A program made the translations under genes and the position numbers. Below, piece by piece: positions 1-4,289 of a stretch of 5,212 nt of DNA. The notes below the pieces were generated by a model. The model ran no database searches and was not told the origin of the DNA. It was given only the letters and a program-made list of their open reading frames with translations. Each line of letters opens with the position of its first letter. The first letter of the stretch is position 1. The stretch is taken from positions 1 through 5,212 of the forward strand of contig JANXPK010000001.1 of assembly GCA_025357355.1 (NCBI GenBank), in the 5' to 3' direction. The DNA comes from Rhodobacterales bacterium (GTDB taxonomy: Bacteria; Pseudomonadota; Alphaproteobacteria; Rhodobacterales; Rhodobacteraceae).

Positions 1-170
1 CCAACTTAAGCAAATTTGGCTATCCAAGCGCTCCGCATCTCGATCTGCTGACCGCATTCCGCCTGCGGTTCCGCCCCATGGCGGTGGGGCCGGTCGACGA
101 GGTGGACGCCGGGTTTGCCGCCGATCTCGCCCGGCGCTTCCCGGTTGACGCAGACCTGAAGCCAGCGTAA
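1..170 (+). CDS. AmiD-like N-acetylmuramoyl-L-alanine amidase, C-terminal fragment
   Basis: Only the last 55 codons are present, read in the frame that starts at base 3 and ends at the TAA at 168-170. The visible part contains KFGY, then LLTAFRLRFRP, then GPVDEVD and LARRFPVD. This resembles the C-terminal peptidoglycan-binding helical repeat of AmiD/AmpD-type amidases, where a similar Y...AF..HFRP...D pattern occurs. Such enzymes cut the bond between N-acetylmuramic acid and the L-alanine of the stem peptide, in cell-wall turnover or recycling. The zinc-binding catalytic domain lies upstream of the window, so catalytic residues cannot be checked and the gene's 5' end is unknown. The 3' end of this gene also appears to hold the promoter of the RNase P RNA. 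Family assignment is by recognition of the tail only. Confidence 0.72.
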   Translation, partial: NLSKFGYPSAPHLDLLTAFRLRFRPMAVGPVDEVDAGFAADLARRFPVDADLKPA

Positions 171-173
171 GCC
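145..173 (+). promoter_or_regulatory. Candidate rnpB promoter inside the amidase 3' end
   Basis: A TTGACG -35 element lies at 145-150, inside the amidase codons. After a 17-base spacer comes TAAGCC at 168-173, which includes the amidase stop codon. The -35 matches the housekeeping sigma consensus in five of six bases; the -10 is poor, as is often the case in Rhodobacterales. A start about seven bases downstream would fall at 180-181, where the P1 helix of the RNase P RNA begins. That agreement is the main support. Confidence 0.45.
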
Positions 174-177
174 CGCC

Positions 178-590
178 GTCGCGCGGATGGCCGGATGACC
201 ACGGGGGGAACCTCGAGGAAAGTCCGGACTCCATGAGGCAAGGGTGCCGGGTAACGCCCGGCGGGGGCAACCCCAGGGAAAGCGCCACAGAGAAGAGACT
301 GCCTTGGTGCCGGGGTTCGCTCCGGTGGGTCCAGGGTGATGGTGAAACGGTGGGGTAAGAGCCCACCACGGACCGGGCAACCGGGACGGTATGGCAAGCC
401 CCACCCGGAGCAATGCCGAATAGGGGCCTCACGCGGGACCGGTCCGAAAGGATACCGCCGCAGGGACGCTTCAGCCCCGAGGCCCGGGTTGGCAGCTTGA
501 CCGCCTTGGCAACAAGCGCGGCAGAGGAATGGTCATCCAAGGGGGCAACCCCTGGACAGAATCCGGCTTACAGGCCATCCGCGCAATGCC
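178..590 (+). ncRNA. rnpB: RNase P RNA, bacterial type A (M1 RNA)
   Basis: This is the catalytic RNA of RNase P, which with the protein subunit RnpA removes the 5' leader from precursor tRNAs. The 12-base segment at 181-192 (GCGCGGATGGCC) is perfectly complementary to 573-584 and forms helix P1, fixing both ends. Conserved region I, GAGGAAAGTCCGGACTCC, is at 215-232. The CAGGGAAAGCGCCACAGA region is near 274-291. GGTGAAACGGTGGGGTAAGAG followed by CCCACC, the P10-P12 region, is near 341-366. ATAGGGGCCTC pairs with GAGGCCC around 480, giving P15, and a GGT at 487-489 fits the L15 loop that binds the tRNA CCA end. Conserved region V, ACAGAATCCGGCTTACAG, is at about 556-572. The length of about 410 is normal for alphaproteobacteria. 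Exact ends are uncertain by a few bases. No strong intrinsic terminator follows. Confidence 0.96.
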
Positions 591-620
591 TCCAGCAGTG
601 AGGGAAACCCTAATATTCGG

Positions 621-651
621 TTAACAAGAAATCATAAACTACTGATATATA
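621..651 (+). promoter_or_regulatory. Candidate promoter for the methyltransferase gene
   Basis: TTAACA at 621-626 matches the -35 consensus in five of six bases. The best -10 candidates are GATATA at 644-649 or the overlapping TATATA. The surrounding base composition is the most AT-rich of the window. Transcription would begin near 656-660 and leave a leader of about 95 bases that contains the 666-682 inverted repeat. This is weak evidence, from sequence inspection only. Confidence 0.3.
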
Positions 652-665
652 ACAGTATTTACCTA

Positions 666-682
666 GGTCCGAGGTTCGGACC
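666..682. repeat. Perfect 7-bp inverted repeat (hairpin or operator)
   Basis: GGTCCGA (666-672) is complementary to TCGGACC (676-682), with a 3-base loop GGT. It is not followed by a T-run on either strand, so it is not a convincing intrinsic terminator. It could be a weak 3' structure for the rnpB transcript, a leader hairpin of the methyltransferase mRNA, or a protein-binding site just downstream of the candidate promoter. Confidence 0.4.
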
Positions 683-753
683 ATCAGGGCCTTTCCATCG
701 GCCTTCAACCTGATCTAGATTGCCAGAACAGGCAAACACCAACGGGGAACCCC

Positions 754-1497
754 ATGGCCGACGAGCAGGACAGCACCACAGAACCCATGGACGCCAAGGC
801 CGCCAAAAGGGCCGCCAAGAAGGGCATGTTCAAGCGGGCGGTCGAACAAGTCTCGGGCCTGACCACCACCACCGTCAAAGAGGGCGAGGGCTTTGTCCAG
901 CACCTTTACGACGACTACGAGACCTACCGGAAAGTTCAGGAACAGGGCAACAAGGCCAAACTCGCCGCCCAGTTCGTCAAGAAGGGTCACATCTTCTTTC
1001 TGGCCGAATGGATGCAGACCCAACGTGCCGGCGGTGCCAAGATCACCTTCGGCCTCTGCCACGGCGTGCGGCGCGGCAAGGAACAGGCGTGGTTCCGCAA
1101 GAAGCTGAAGGGCGCCGACATTATTGGAACCGACATTTCCGAAACCGCCACCCAGTTCGAAAACACCGTCCAATGGGACTTTCACGACGACAATCCCGAC
1201 TGGCAGGCCAAGGCCGATTTCGTCTATTCCAACTCCTGGGACCACGCCTATGACCCCGGCAAGGCCTTCCGCGCCTGGGCCATGTGCCTCAAACCCAGCG
1301 GCTGGATCCTGATCGACCACACCCGCGGCCACATGCCGAAATCTTCCAACGTGCTCGACCCCTTCGGCGCCACCCGCGATGCGGTGATCCGGATTCTGGG
1401 CGAAAGCTGCGGCGATCTGGGCCAAGTGGTGCAGGTTCTGGACCGCACCGGCGACGAGGAATACCCTTCCACAGTGATCGTGTTCCAGCGGGCATGA
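754..1497 (+). CDS. Class I SAM-dependent methyltransferase-like protein, substrate unknown
   Basis: The 247-residue protein starts at ATG 754, preceded by a weak GGGGAA at 744-749; an ATG at 787 (residue 12) is a possible alternative. Residues about 10-30 form a basic Ala/Lys-rich segment (KAAKRAAKKG) before the conserved domain. ITFGLCHGVRRGKEQAWF (about 97-114) occupies the place of the glycine-rich SAM-binding loop. GADIIGTDIS (about 121-130) fits strand beta 2 with its acidic ribose-binding residue. ADFVYSNSWDHAYDP and CLKPSGWILIDHT (about 155-190) fit the beta 4/beta 5 region. Together these indicate a class I Rossmann-fold methyltransferase, probably soluble and cytoplasmic. The loop lacks the usual GxGxG, so the fold is better supported than activity. 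The substrate cannot be inferred from the neighbours. It stands between rnpB and rpmG, which appear to be independent units. Confidence 0.8.
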   Translation: MADEQDSTTEPMDAKAAKRAAKKGMFKRAVEQVSGLTTTTVKEGEGFVQHLYDDYETYRKVQEQGNKAKLAAQFVKKGHIFFLAEWMQTQRAGGAKITFGLCHGVRRGKEQAWFRKKLKGADIIGTDISETATQFENTVQWDFHDDNPDWQAKADFVYSNSWDHAYDPGKAFRAWAMCLKPSGWILIDHTRGHMPKSSNVLDPFGATRDAVIRILGESCGDLGQVVQVLDRTGDEEYPSTVIVFQRA

Positions 1498-1524
1498 AAC
1501 CACGACTTTCCGCGCCGAATGCGG

Positions 1525-1552
1525 TTGACTCTGTCGCCCGCATGGCTAAAAG
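1525..1552 (+). promoter_or_regulatory. Candidate rpmG promoter
   Basis: TTGACT at 1525-1530 and TAAAAG at 1547-1552 are separated by 16 bases. The -35 matches the consensus in five of six bases. A start near 1559 would give a leader of about 50 bases before the rpmG ATG. The segment also holds a 5-bp stem (CCCGC 1537-1541 with GCGGG 1553-1557, followed by TTT) that might end methyltransferase transcripts, but the promoter reading is stronger. Confidence 0.5.
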
Positions 1553-1572
1553 GCGGGTTTCAAGGATTTCAC

Positions 1573-1591
1573 GGGGCTGCGGTGCGGCCCC
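1573..1591 (+). promoter_or_regulatory. Stable hairpin in the rpmG leader, just upstream of its Shine-Dalgarno
   Basis: GGGGCTGC (1573-1580) pairs with GCGGCCCC (1584-1591) across a 3-base loop, giving an 8-bp stem with one G-U pair. Five bases later comes the AGGAGAG ribosome-binding site at 1597-1603. No U-tract follows, so it is not an intrinsic terminator. It could stabilise the mRNA 5' end or modulate translation; the role is inferred from position only. Confidence 0.5.
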
Positions 1592-1609
1592 GCTGCAGGA
1601 GAGACGACC

Positions 1610-1777
1610 ATGGCCAAACCGGCGACGATCAAGATCCGTCTGAACTCGACGGCTGGCACCGGGCACTTCTATGTCACCAAGAAGAACGCCCGCACCATGA
1701 CCGAAAAGATGACGGTCAAGAAGTACGACCCCGTCAAGCGCGAACATGTCGAATACAAGGAAGGCAAGATCAAGTAG
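1610..1777 (+). CDS. rpmG: 50S ribosomal protein L33 (cysteine-free type)
   Basis: The 55-residue product begins MAKPATIKIRLNSTAGTGHF, continues YVTKKNARTMTEKM, and ends EHVEYKEGKIK. This matches bacterial L33 over its full length (55 residues in E. coli as well). L33 is a small basic protein of the large ribosomal subunit near the E site. The zinc-binding CxxC pairs of the C+ type are absent, so this is the zinc-independent form. AGGAGAG at 1597-1603 lies six bases upstream of the ATG and fixes the start. The gene is flanked by its own candidate promoter and a strong intrinsic terminator, so it is likely a single-gene unit. The frame is short and is easily missed, because a longer frame covers it in another phase. 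Confidence 0.97.
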   Translation: MAKPATIKIRLNSTAGTGHFYVTKKNARTMTEKMTVKKYDPVKREHVEYKEGKIK

Positions 1778-1801
1778 GATCTGCCCGACGCAAGGTTGGA
1801 C

Positions 1802-1830
1802 AAGCCGCGCCTTTTGGCGCGGTTTTGCAT
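1802..1830 (+). terminator. Intrinsic terminator of rpmG
   Basis: CCGCGCC (1805-1811) pairs with GGCGCGG (1816-1822) across a TTTT loop; the stem can be extended by weaker A-T and G-T pairs on both sides. It is followed by TTTTGCATTT. This is a strong Rho-independent terminator 28 bases after the rpmG stop. It ends only about 13-20 bases before the next start codon. Confidence 0.9.
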
Positions 1831-1842
1831 TTGGGGATGGCG

Positions 1843-2535
1843 ATGGACCAAAATCACGCCGAAAGGCACTATGTGTCCAGGGCCGGCTGGCTGCGGGCGG
1901 CGGTACTGGGGGCCAATGACGGCATCCTGTCGACCGCGTCGCTGATTGTCGGGGTGGCCGCGACCTATGGCCGTGCCGAAGTACTTGTGGCGGGGACCGC
2001 AGGGCTCGTCGCCGGTGCCTTGTCGATGGCTGCCGGCGAATACGTCTCGGTGTCGTCACAGGCCGACATGGAAAAGGCAGATACCGAACGCGAACGGGCC
2101 GAAATTGCGGCTGATCCCGTCGAGGAACTGCATGCACTGGCCCGGATCTACCAGGAACGCGGGCTGTCTGCGGCCCTGGCACTGGAAGTTGCCAATGAGT
2201 TGCACGCCAAAGACGCCCTTGCCGCCCATCTGCGCGACGAGTTGGGGTTTTCCGAGCATAGCGAAGCCAAACCGCTGCTGGCGGCCGGGACCTCGGCGCT
2301 CAGCTTTGCGGTCGGTGCCGCGATGCCGGTGCTGGCAGCCATTCTGGTGCCTGAAGCCAGGATCAGCTTGTGGGTCACCATATCTTCGCTGGCATTCTTG
2401 TCCCTGCTGGGCGCGGTCGGCGCCAAGACTGGCGGGGCGCCCGCAATGCGCGCCGTCGTGCGCGTGACTTTCTGGGGTGCGGTGGCTATGGCTGTCACTT
2501 ACGGCGTGGGCAAATTGTTCGGGGCGCAGGTCTGA
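1843..2535 (+). CDS. VIT1/CCC1-family iron/manganese transporter
   Basis: This 230-residue inner-membrane protein has about five membrane segments (roughly 17-40, 47-70, 143-168, 173-195, 204-226). Family signatures are AAVLGANDGILSTASLIVGV (about 19-38) in the first helix and GALSMAAGEYVSVSSQADME (about 58-77) at the end of the second. The loop 73-140 is rich in Glu, Asp and His, as expected for the cytosolic metal-binding domain. VIT1/CCC1 members move Fe2+ or Mn2+ out of the cytosol; which metal applies here cannot be told. ATG 1843 is preferred because GGGG at 1833-1836 sits six bases upstream; the in-frame ATG 1837 has no room for a ribosome-binding site. The gene begins just after the rpmG terminator and no own promoter was recognised. 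No iron-responsive box was seen. A GNAT gene follows after 42 bases. Confidence 0.9.
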   Translation: MDQNHAERHYVSRAGWLRAAVLGANDGILSTASLIVGVAATYGRAEVLVAGTAGLVAGALSMAAGEYVSVSSQADMEKADTERERAEIAADPVEELHALARIYQERGLSAALALEVANELHAKDALAAHLRDELGFSEHSEAKPLLAAGTSALSFAVGAAMPVLAAILVPEARISLWVTISSLAFLSLLGAVGAKTGGAPAMRAVVRVTFWGAVAMAVTYGVGKLFGAQV

Positions 2536-2577
2536 CGGACCCTTTCCCTTTCGCCCTTGCCGCCCCATCTTGGCCGG

Positions 2578-3057
2578 ATGATCCAGAACCTGACCCTGCG
2601 ACTGGCGCGCCCGGATGATCTGGCGGCGGTGGACGCCCTGCTCGCCCGCAGCTTTCCGCGGCTGTTGAAACCGGACTATCCGCCGTCGATCATGGTGACC
2701 CTTGTGCCGATCATCGCGCGGGCGCGCCCGGGTCTGCTGGCGTCGGGCCGGTATTTCGTGGTTGACGATGGCGCGGGTCGGGTGCTCGGGGCCGGGGGCT
2801 ACAGCCTTGCCGGGTTTGGACACGCTGAAATCAGACAAGTGGCGACTGATCCCGATGCAGTGCGGCAAGGCATCGGGCGACGTCTGCTGCGCGGGGTCTT
2901 TGCTGCGGCAGAGGCCGAGGGGGTGCAGGGCTATGTTTGCCTTGCCACCCGGACGGCAGTCCCCTTCTACACCGCCATGGGTTTCAGGGTGCTGGGGCCG
3001 GTCGAGGTGCCAATCCTGCCTGCCTTGGCCTTTCCCGCAGTCCGCATGACCAAATGA
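2578..3057 (+). CDS. GNAT-family N-acetyltransferase
   Basis: The 159-residue protein has the GNAT fold signature. An N-terminal LTLRLARPDDLAAVDALL covers beta 1 and helix 1 (about 5-22). Motif A, IRQVATDPDAVRQGIGRRLL (about 85-104), contains the acetyl-CoA pyrophosphate-binding R/Q-x-x-G-x-G element (RQGIGR, 96-101). Motif B, AVPFYTAMGF, is at about 127-136. It transfers an acetyl group from acetyl-CoA to an unidentified amine, in the cytosol. ATG 2578 puts the domain at the usual distance from the N-terminus; a TTG at 2557 would add seven residues. Neither start has a good Shine-Dalgarno. It lies 42 bases after the transporter gene with no hairpin between them, so they are probably co-transcribed. 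Its stop codon overlaps the minus-strand terminator. Confidence 0.9.
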   Translation: MIQNLTLRLARPDDLAAVDALLARSFPRLLKPDYPPSIMVTLVPIIARARPGLLASGRYFVVDDGAGRVLGAGGYSLAGFGHAEIRQVATDPDAVRQGIGRRLLRGVFAAAEAEGVQGYVCLATRTAVPFYTAMGFRVLGPVEVPILPALAFPAVRMTK

Positions 3058-3082
3058 AAAGGGCCGGGAAGTCCCCGGCCCT
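3057..3082 (-). terminator. Intrinsic terminator of the BI-1 gene, at a convergent junction
   Basis: GGGCCGGG (3061-3068) pairs with CCCGGCCC (3074-3081) over the loop AAGTC, with an extra A-T pair (3060/3082). Read on the minus strand the stem is followed by TTTT (complement of 3057-3060), so it is oriented to end the gene whose stop is at 3117. On the plus strand no T-run follows, though the hairpin may still limit read-through from the GNAT gene. Confidence 0.85.
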
Positions 3083-3116
3083 GTCGCTGCGATGCCTGCC
3101 GCCTAGCGCCAGACGG

Positions 3117-3836
3117 TCAGCGACGGTTGCCCATGAATTGCAGCAGGTACATGAACATGTTGATGAAATCGAGATACAGGCGCAACGCGCCCATGATCGC
3201 CGCTTTCCCCAGCCAGTCGCTGTCGCCGCCACGGGCATGCTGCACGTAGTCATTCTTGATCGCCTGGGTGTCCCAAGCCGTCAGGCCCGCAAAGATCACG
3301 ATGCCCGCGACCGAGATCACGAAGGCCATGGCAGACGAATGCACGAAGATGTTGATCACCGAGACCACGATCAGCCCGATCAGACCCATCATCAGGAACG
3401 ACCCGATCGGCGTCAGATCGCGCTTGGTGGTATAGCCGTAAAGGCTCAGGCCGCCAAAGGCGATTGCCGTCGCGAGGAACGTCGTCGCGATTGAGGTCTG
3501 GGTATAGACCGCGAAGATGAAGGACAGCGACAGGCCGACCGAAGCCGAATAGACATAGAAGAACAGCTGCGCCGCCGCGACCGACATGCGCGACAAAGCC
3601 GCGCTGAACCCGATCACGAAGACCAGCGGCAAGAACATCACGACCCAACGCAGGGGGGTGAAATAGATGGCCTGGATCATCGCCGGATTGGTTCCGACTG
3701 CCCAAGCAACGCCCGCCGTGATCAGCATCGCCACGGACATCAGCCCGTAGACCTTGTTCATATGGGCACGCAGGCCCTCGTCGATCGCGACCCCCGCGGT
3801 GGCGTCGGCGGTGCGGATCGTTTGATAGTCAGCCAT
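3117..3836 (-). CDS. Bax inhibitor-1 / YccA (TMBIM) family integral membrane protein
   Basis: The 239-residue protein has a short hydrophilic N-terminus (MADYQTIRTADATAGVAIDE) and about seven membrane segments (roughly 30-48, 63-80, 87-110, 113-133, 144-164, 168-186, 210-235). Family hallmarks are GLTAWDTQAIKNDY (184-197) and ALRLYLDFINMFMYLLQFMG (217-236). Asp189 and Asp223 occupy the places of the paired aspartates that gate the Bacillus homologue YetJ, a pH-sensitive calcium leak channel. E. coli YccA, another relative, interacts with the FtsH protease. Either role is inference here. The start is ATG 3836: GGAGG (3847-3843) ends six bases upstream, while the ATG at 3839 is too close. A candidate promoter lies at 3920-3892 and a terminator follows the gene. 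It is the last gene of a minus-strand group headed by the DUF1127 gene. Confidence 0.93.
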   Translation of the reverse strand: MADYQTIRTADATAGVAIDEGLRAHMNKVYGLMSVAMLITAGVAWAVGTNPAMIQAIYFTPLRWVVMFLPLVFVIGFSAALSRMSVAAAQLFFYVYSASVGLSLSFIFAVYTQTSIATTFLATAIAFGGLSLYGYTTKRDLTPIGSFLMMGLIGLIVVSVINIFVHSSAMAFVISVAGIVIFAGLTAWDTQAIKNDYVQHARGGDSDWLGKAAIMGALRLYLDFINMFMYLLQFMGNRR

Positions 3837-3945
3837 CATTAGCCTCCGATTTCTGACGGGCTCGCGGGAAGTCCCGCAGCCAGATGCGATCAATATCGTG
3901 GTAATGGCGCGCGACTTCAAGGATTTCCGCAGAAATGTCGATCAC
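3829..3945 (-). CDS. Possible 38-residue protein, overlapping both neighbours
   Basis: A GTG at 3945-3943 shares the bases GTGA with the DUF1127 stop codon. It opens a frame that begins VIDISAEILEVARHYHDIDR and closes at TGA 3831-3829, eight bases inside the BI-1 gene. The overlap at each end is the pattern of translationally coupled genes. By hand count, GC by codon position is about 68, 37 and 60 percent, which looks coding-like, though third-position bias is weaker than in the neighbours. There is no clear Shine-Dalgarno (AGGGTGG is 11 bases away), and an in-frame GTG at 3960 is an alternative. No family is recognised. The stretch also holds a candidate promoter and a hairpin, so it may be only a leader region. 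A frame of this length could arise by chance. Confidence 0.22.
   Translation of the reverse strand: MIDISAEILEVARHYHDIDRIWLRDFPRARQKSEANDG
3843..3847 (-). promoter_or_regulatory. Shine-Dalgarno of the BI-1 gene (decides the start)
   Basis: GGAGG on the minus strand lies six bases before ATG 3836 and only three before the tandem ATG 3839. It therefore favours the second ATG, giving a product that begins MADYQ. Confidence 0.75.
3864..3877 (-). repeat. Small hairpin upstream of the BI-1 ribosome-binding site
   Basis: GCGGG (3864-3868) pairs with CCCGC (3873-3877) over a 4-base loop. No T-run follows on either strand, so it is not a terminator. It sits between the candidate promoter at 3892-3920 and the Shine-Dalgarno, and so would be in the leader of the BI-1 mRNA. 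It shares an 11-base core with the terminator at 3061-3081. Confidence 0.35.
3892..3920 (-). promoter_or_regulatory. Candidate promoter for the BI-1 gene
   Basis: On the minus strand, TTGAAG (3920-3915) and GATATT (3897-3892) are separated by exactly 17 bases; each matches its consensus in four of six positions. A start near 3885 would give a leader of about 50 bases. It lies inside the possible 38-residue frame, so it competes with that interpretation. Confidence 0.35.
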
Positions 3946-4178
3946 GGTCGCTTCAGCCACCCTGAGGGGGCATCCCAGACCGGACGAACAGCCTCGCGGA
4001 TAGCCTTTTCCCGGGTCAGACCAATGTCACGCAGCATGTGGTCGTCCAAAAGCAAAAGCGCCCGACGTTCACGCCGCAGGGTGACAAGACGAAGAAAAAC
4101 GATCAACGGCTTGGGTTGGCGCGGCCCAGGCGTGCGGGCCGATGAGGCGGCAATCATTCGCAAAATTGATCCCTCCAT
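3942..4178 (-). CDS. DUF1127 domain small protein
   Basis: The frame encodes up to 78 residues. The C-terminal half, RRERRALLLLDDHMLRDIGL (35-54) followed by TREKAIREAVRPVWDAP, is a clear DUF1127 domain: an arginine-rich helix, the LLxLDDHMLRDIGL core, and a closing RPxWD. DUF1127 proteins are short, basic and widespread in alphaproteobacteria; one from Rhodobacter sphaeroides, CcaF1, has been reported as an RNA-binding protein acting on sRNA maturation and RNA turnover. An RNA-related role here is inference. The start is unsure. ATG 4178 has no ribosome-binding site, and its own bases form part of GGAGGG (4176-4171). That site lies seven bases before an in-frame TTG at 4163 and 13 before ATG 4157, so the protein may really be 73 or 71 residues. 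It is divergent from the broken LysR-type gene and followed by the BI-1 gene. Confidence 0.88.
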   Translation of the reverse strand: MEGSILRMIAASSARTPGPRQPKPLIVFLRLVTLRRERRALLLLDDHMLRDIGLTREKAIREAVRPVWDAPSGWLKRP

Positions 4179-4289
4179 GAAGATTGGTGATGCAATAGCG
4201 GGAAGCCATTCGATCTATTGATACGACTATTGGAAAATGGCAGATTTGAAAAATGAATGGTTTTGACGCGACCCATGAAGGAATTTGAT
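4179..4289. promoter_or_regulatory. Divergent intergenic control region with CTATTG repeats
   Basis: This AT-richer gap separates the minus-strand DUF1127 gene from the plus-strand LysR-type gene, the usual place for a LysR-type operator. CTATTG occurs at 4215-4220 and 4227-4232, 12 bases apart, and its inverse CAATAG at 4193-4198. GCCATT (4205-4210) and AATGGC (4236-4241) form a further inverted pair. A TTGATA at 4218-4223 with CAGATT at 4241-4246 is a weak plus-strand promoter candidate overlapping these repeats. No minus-strand promoter stands out. Function is inferred from position. Confidence 0.4.
4278..4283 (+). promoter_or_regulatory. Shine-Dalgarno of the LysR-type gene (decides the start)
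   Basis: AAGGAA lies six bases before ATG 4290. The two earlier in-frame ATGs at 4257 and 4275 have no ribosome-binding site, and a start at 4290 puts the helix-turn-helix at the usual distance from the N-terminus. Confidence 0.65.

Larger units (their letters stand above)
591..753. other. Gene-free AT-rich spacer between rnpB and the methyltransferase gene
   Basis: I see no gene here. Bases about 611-664 are strongly AT-rich (for example CTGATATATAACAG) in an otherwise GC-rich window, which suits a promoter region or an rnpB 3' flank. A TTAACA at 621-626 could be a -35 element, with GATATA (644-649, 17-base spacer) or TATATA (646-651, 19-base spacer) as a -10. A short inverted repeat follows at 666-682. 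Weak matching arms ATCAGG (683-688) and CCTGAT (709-714) are also present. The run AGGGAAACCCT at 601-611 can form a 4-bp hairpin but has no U-tract. Confidence 0.5.

Noticed and set aside
6..601. Open frames on both strands over the 178-590 region (for example minus 6-413 and plus 413-601)
   Set aside because: They cross the RNase P RNA gene, whose conserved structure explains the sequence, and the translations are Pro/Arg-rich and low in complexity.
715..1503. 262-codon frame on the minus strand opposite the methyltransferase gene
   Set aside because: It is an antisense shadow: the Gly/Val/Leu-rich translation has no domain, while the plus strand carries recognisable methyltransferase motifs.
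1537..1560. Hairpin CCCGC/GCGGG followed by TTT as a methyltransferase terminator
   Set aside because: The stem is only 5 bp with an 11-base loop and a very short T-run, and it overlaps a better-supported rpmG promoter.
1519..1836. Extension of the transporter frame upstream to 1519
   Set aside because: The extra residues run through rpmG in a different phase and through its terminator. The family N-terminus and the GGGG site support a start at 1843.
1289..2182. 297-codon minus-strand frame
   Set aside because: It runs across the methyltransferase end, rpmG, the terminator and the transporter start; the Arg/Pro-rich translation is typical of a GC-rich shadow.
3898..4221. 107-codon plus-strand frame opposite DUF1127
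   Set aside because: The Arg/Ser-rich translation has no domain, and the minus strand encodes a clear DUF1127 protein.
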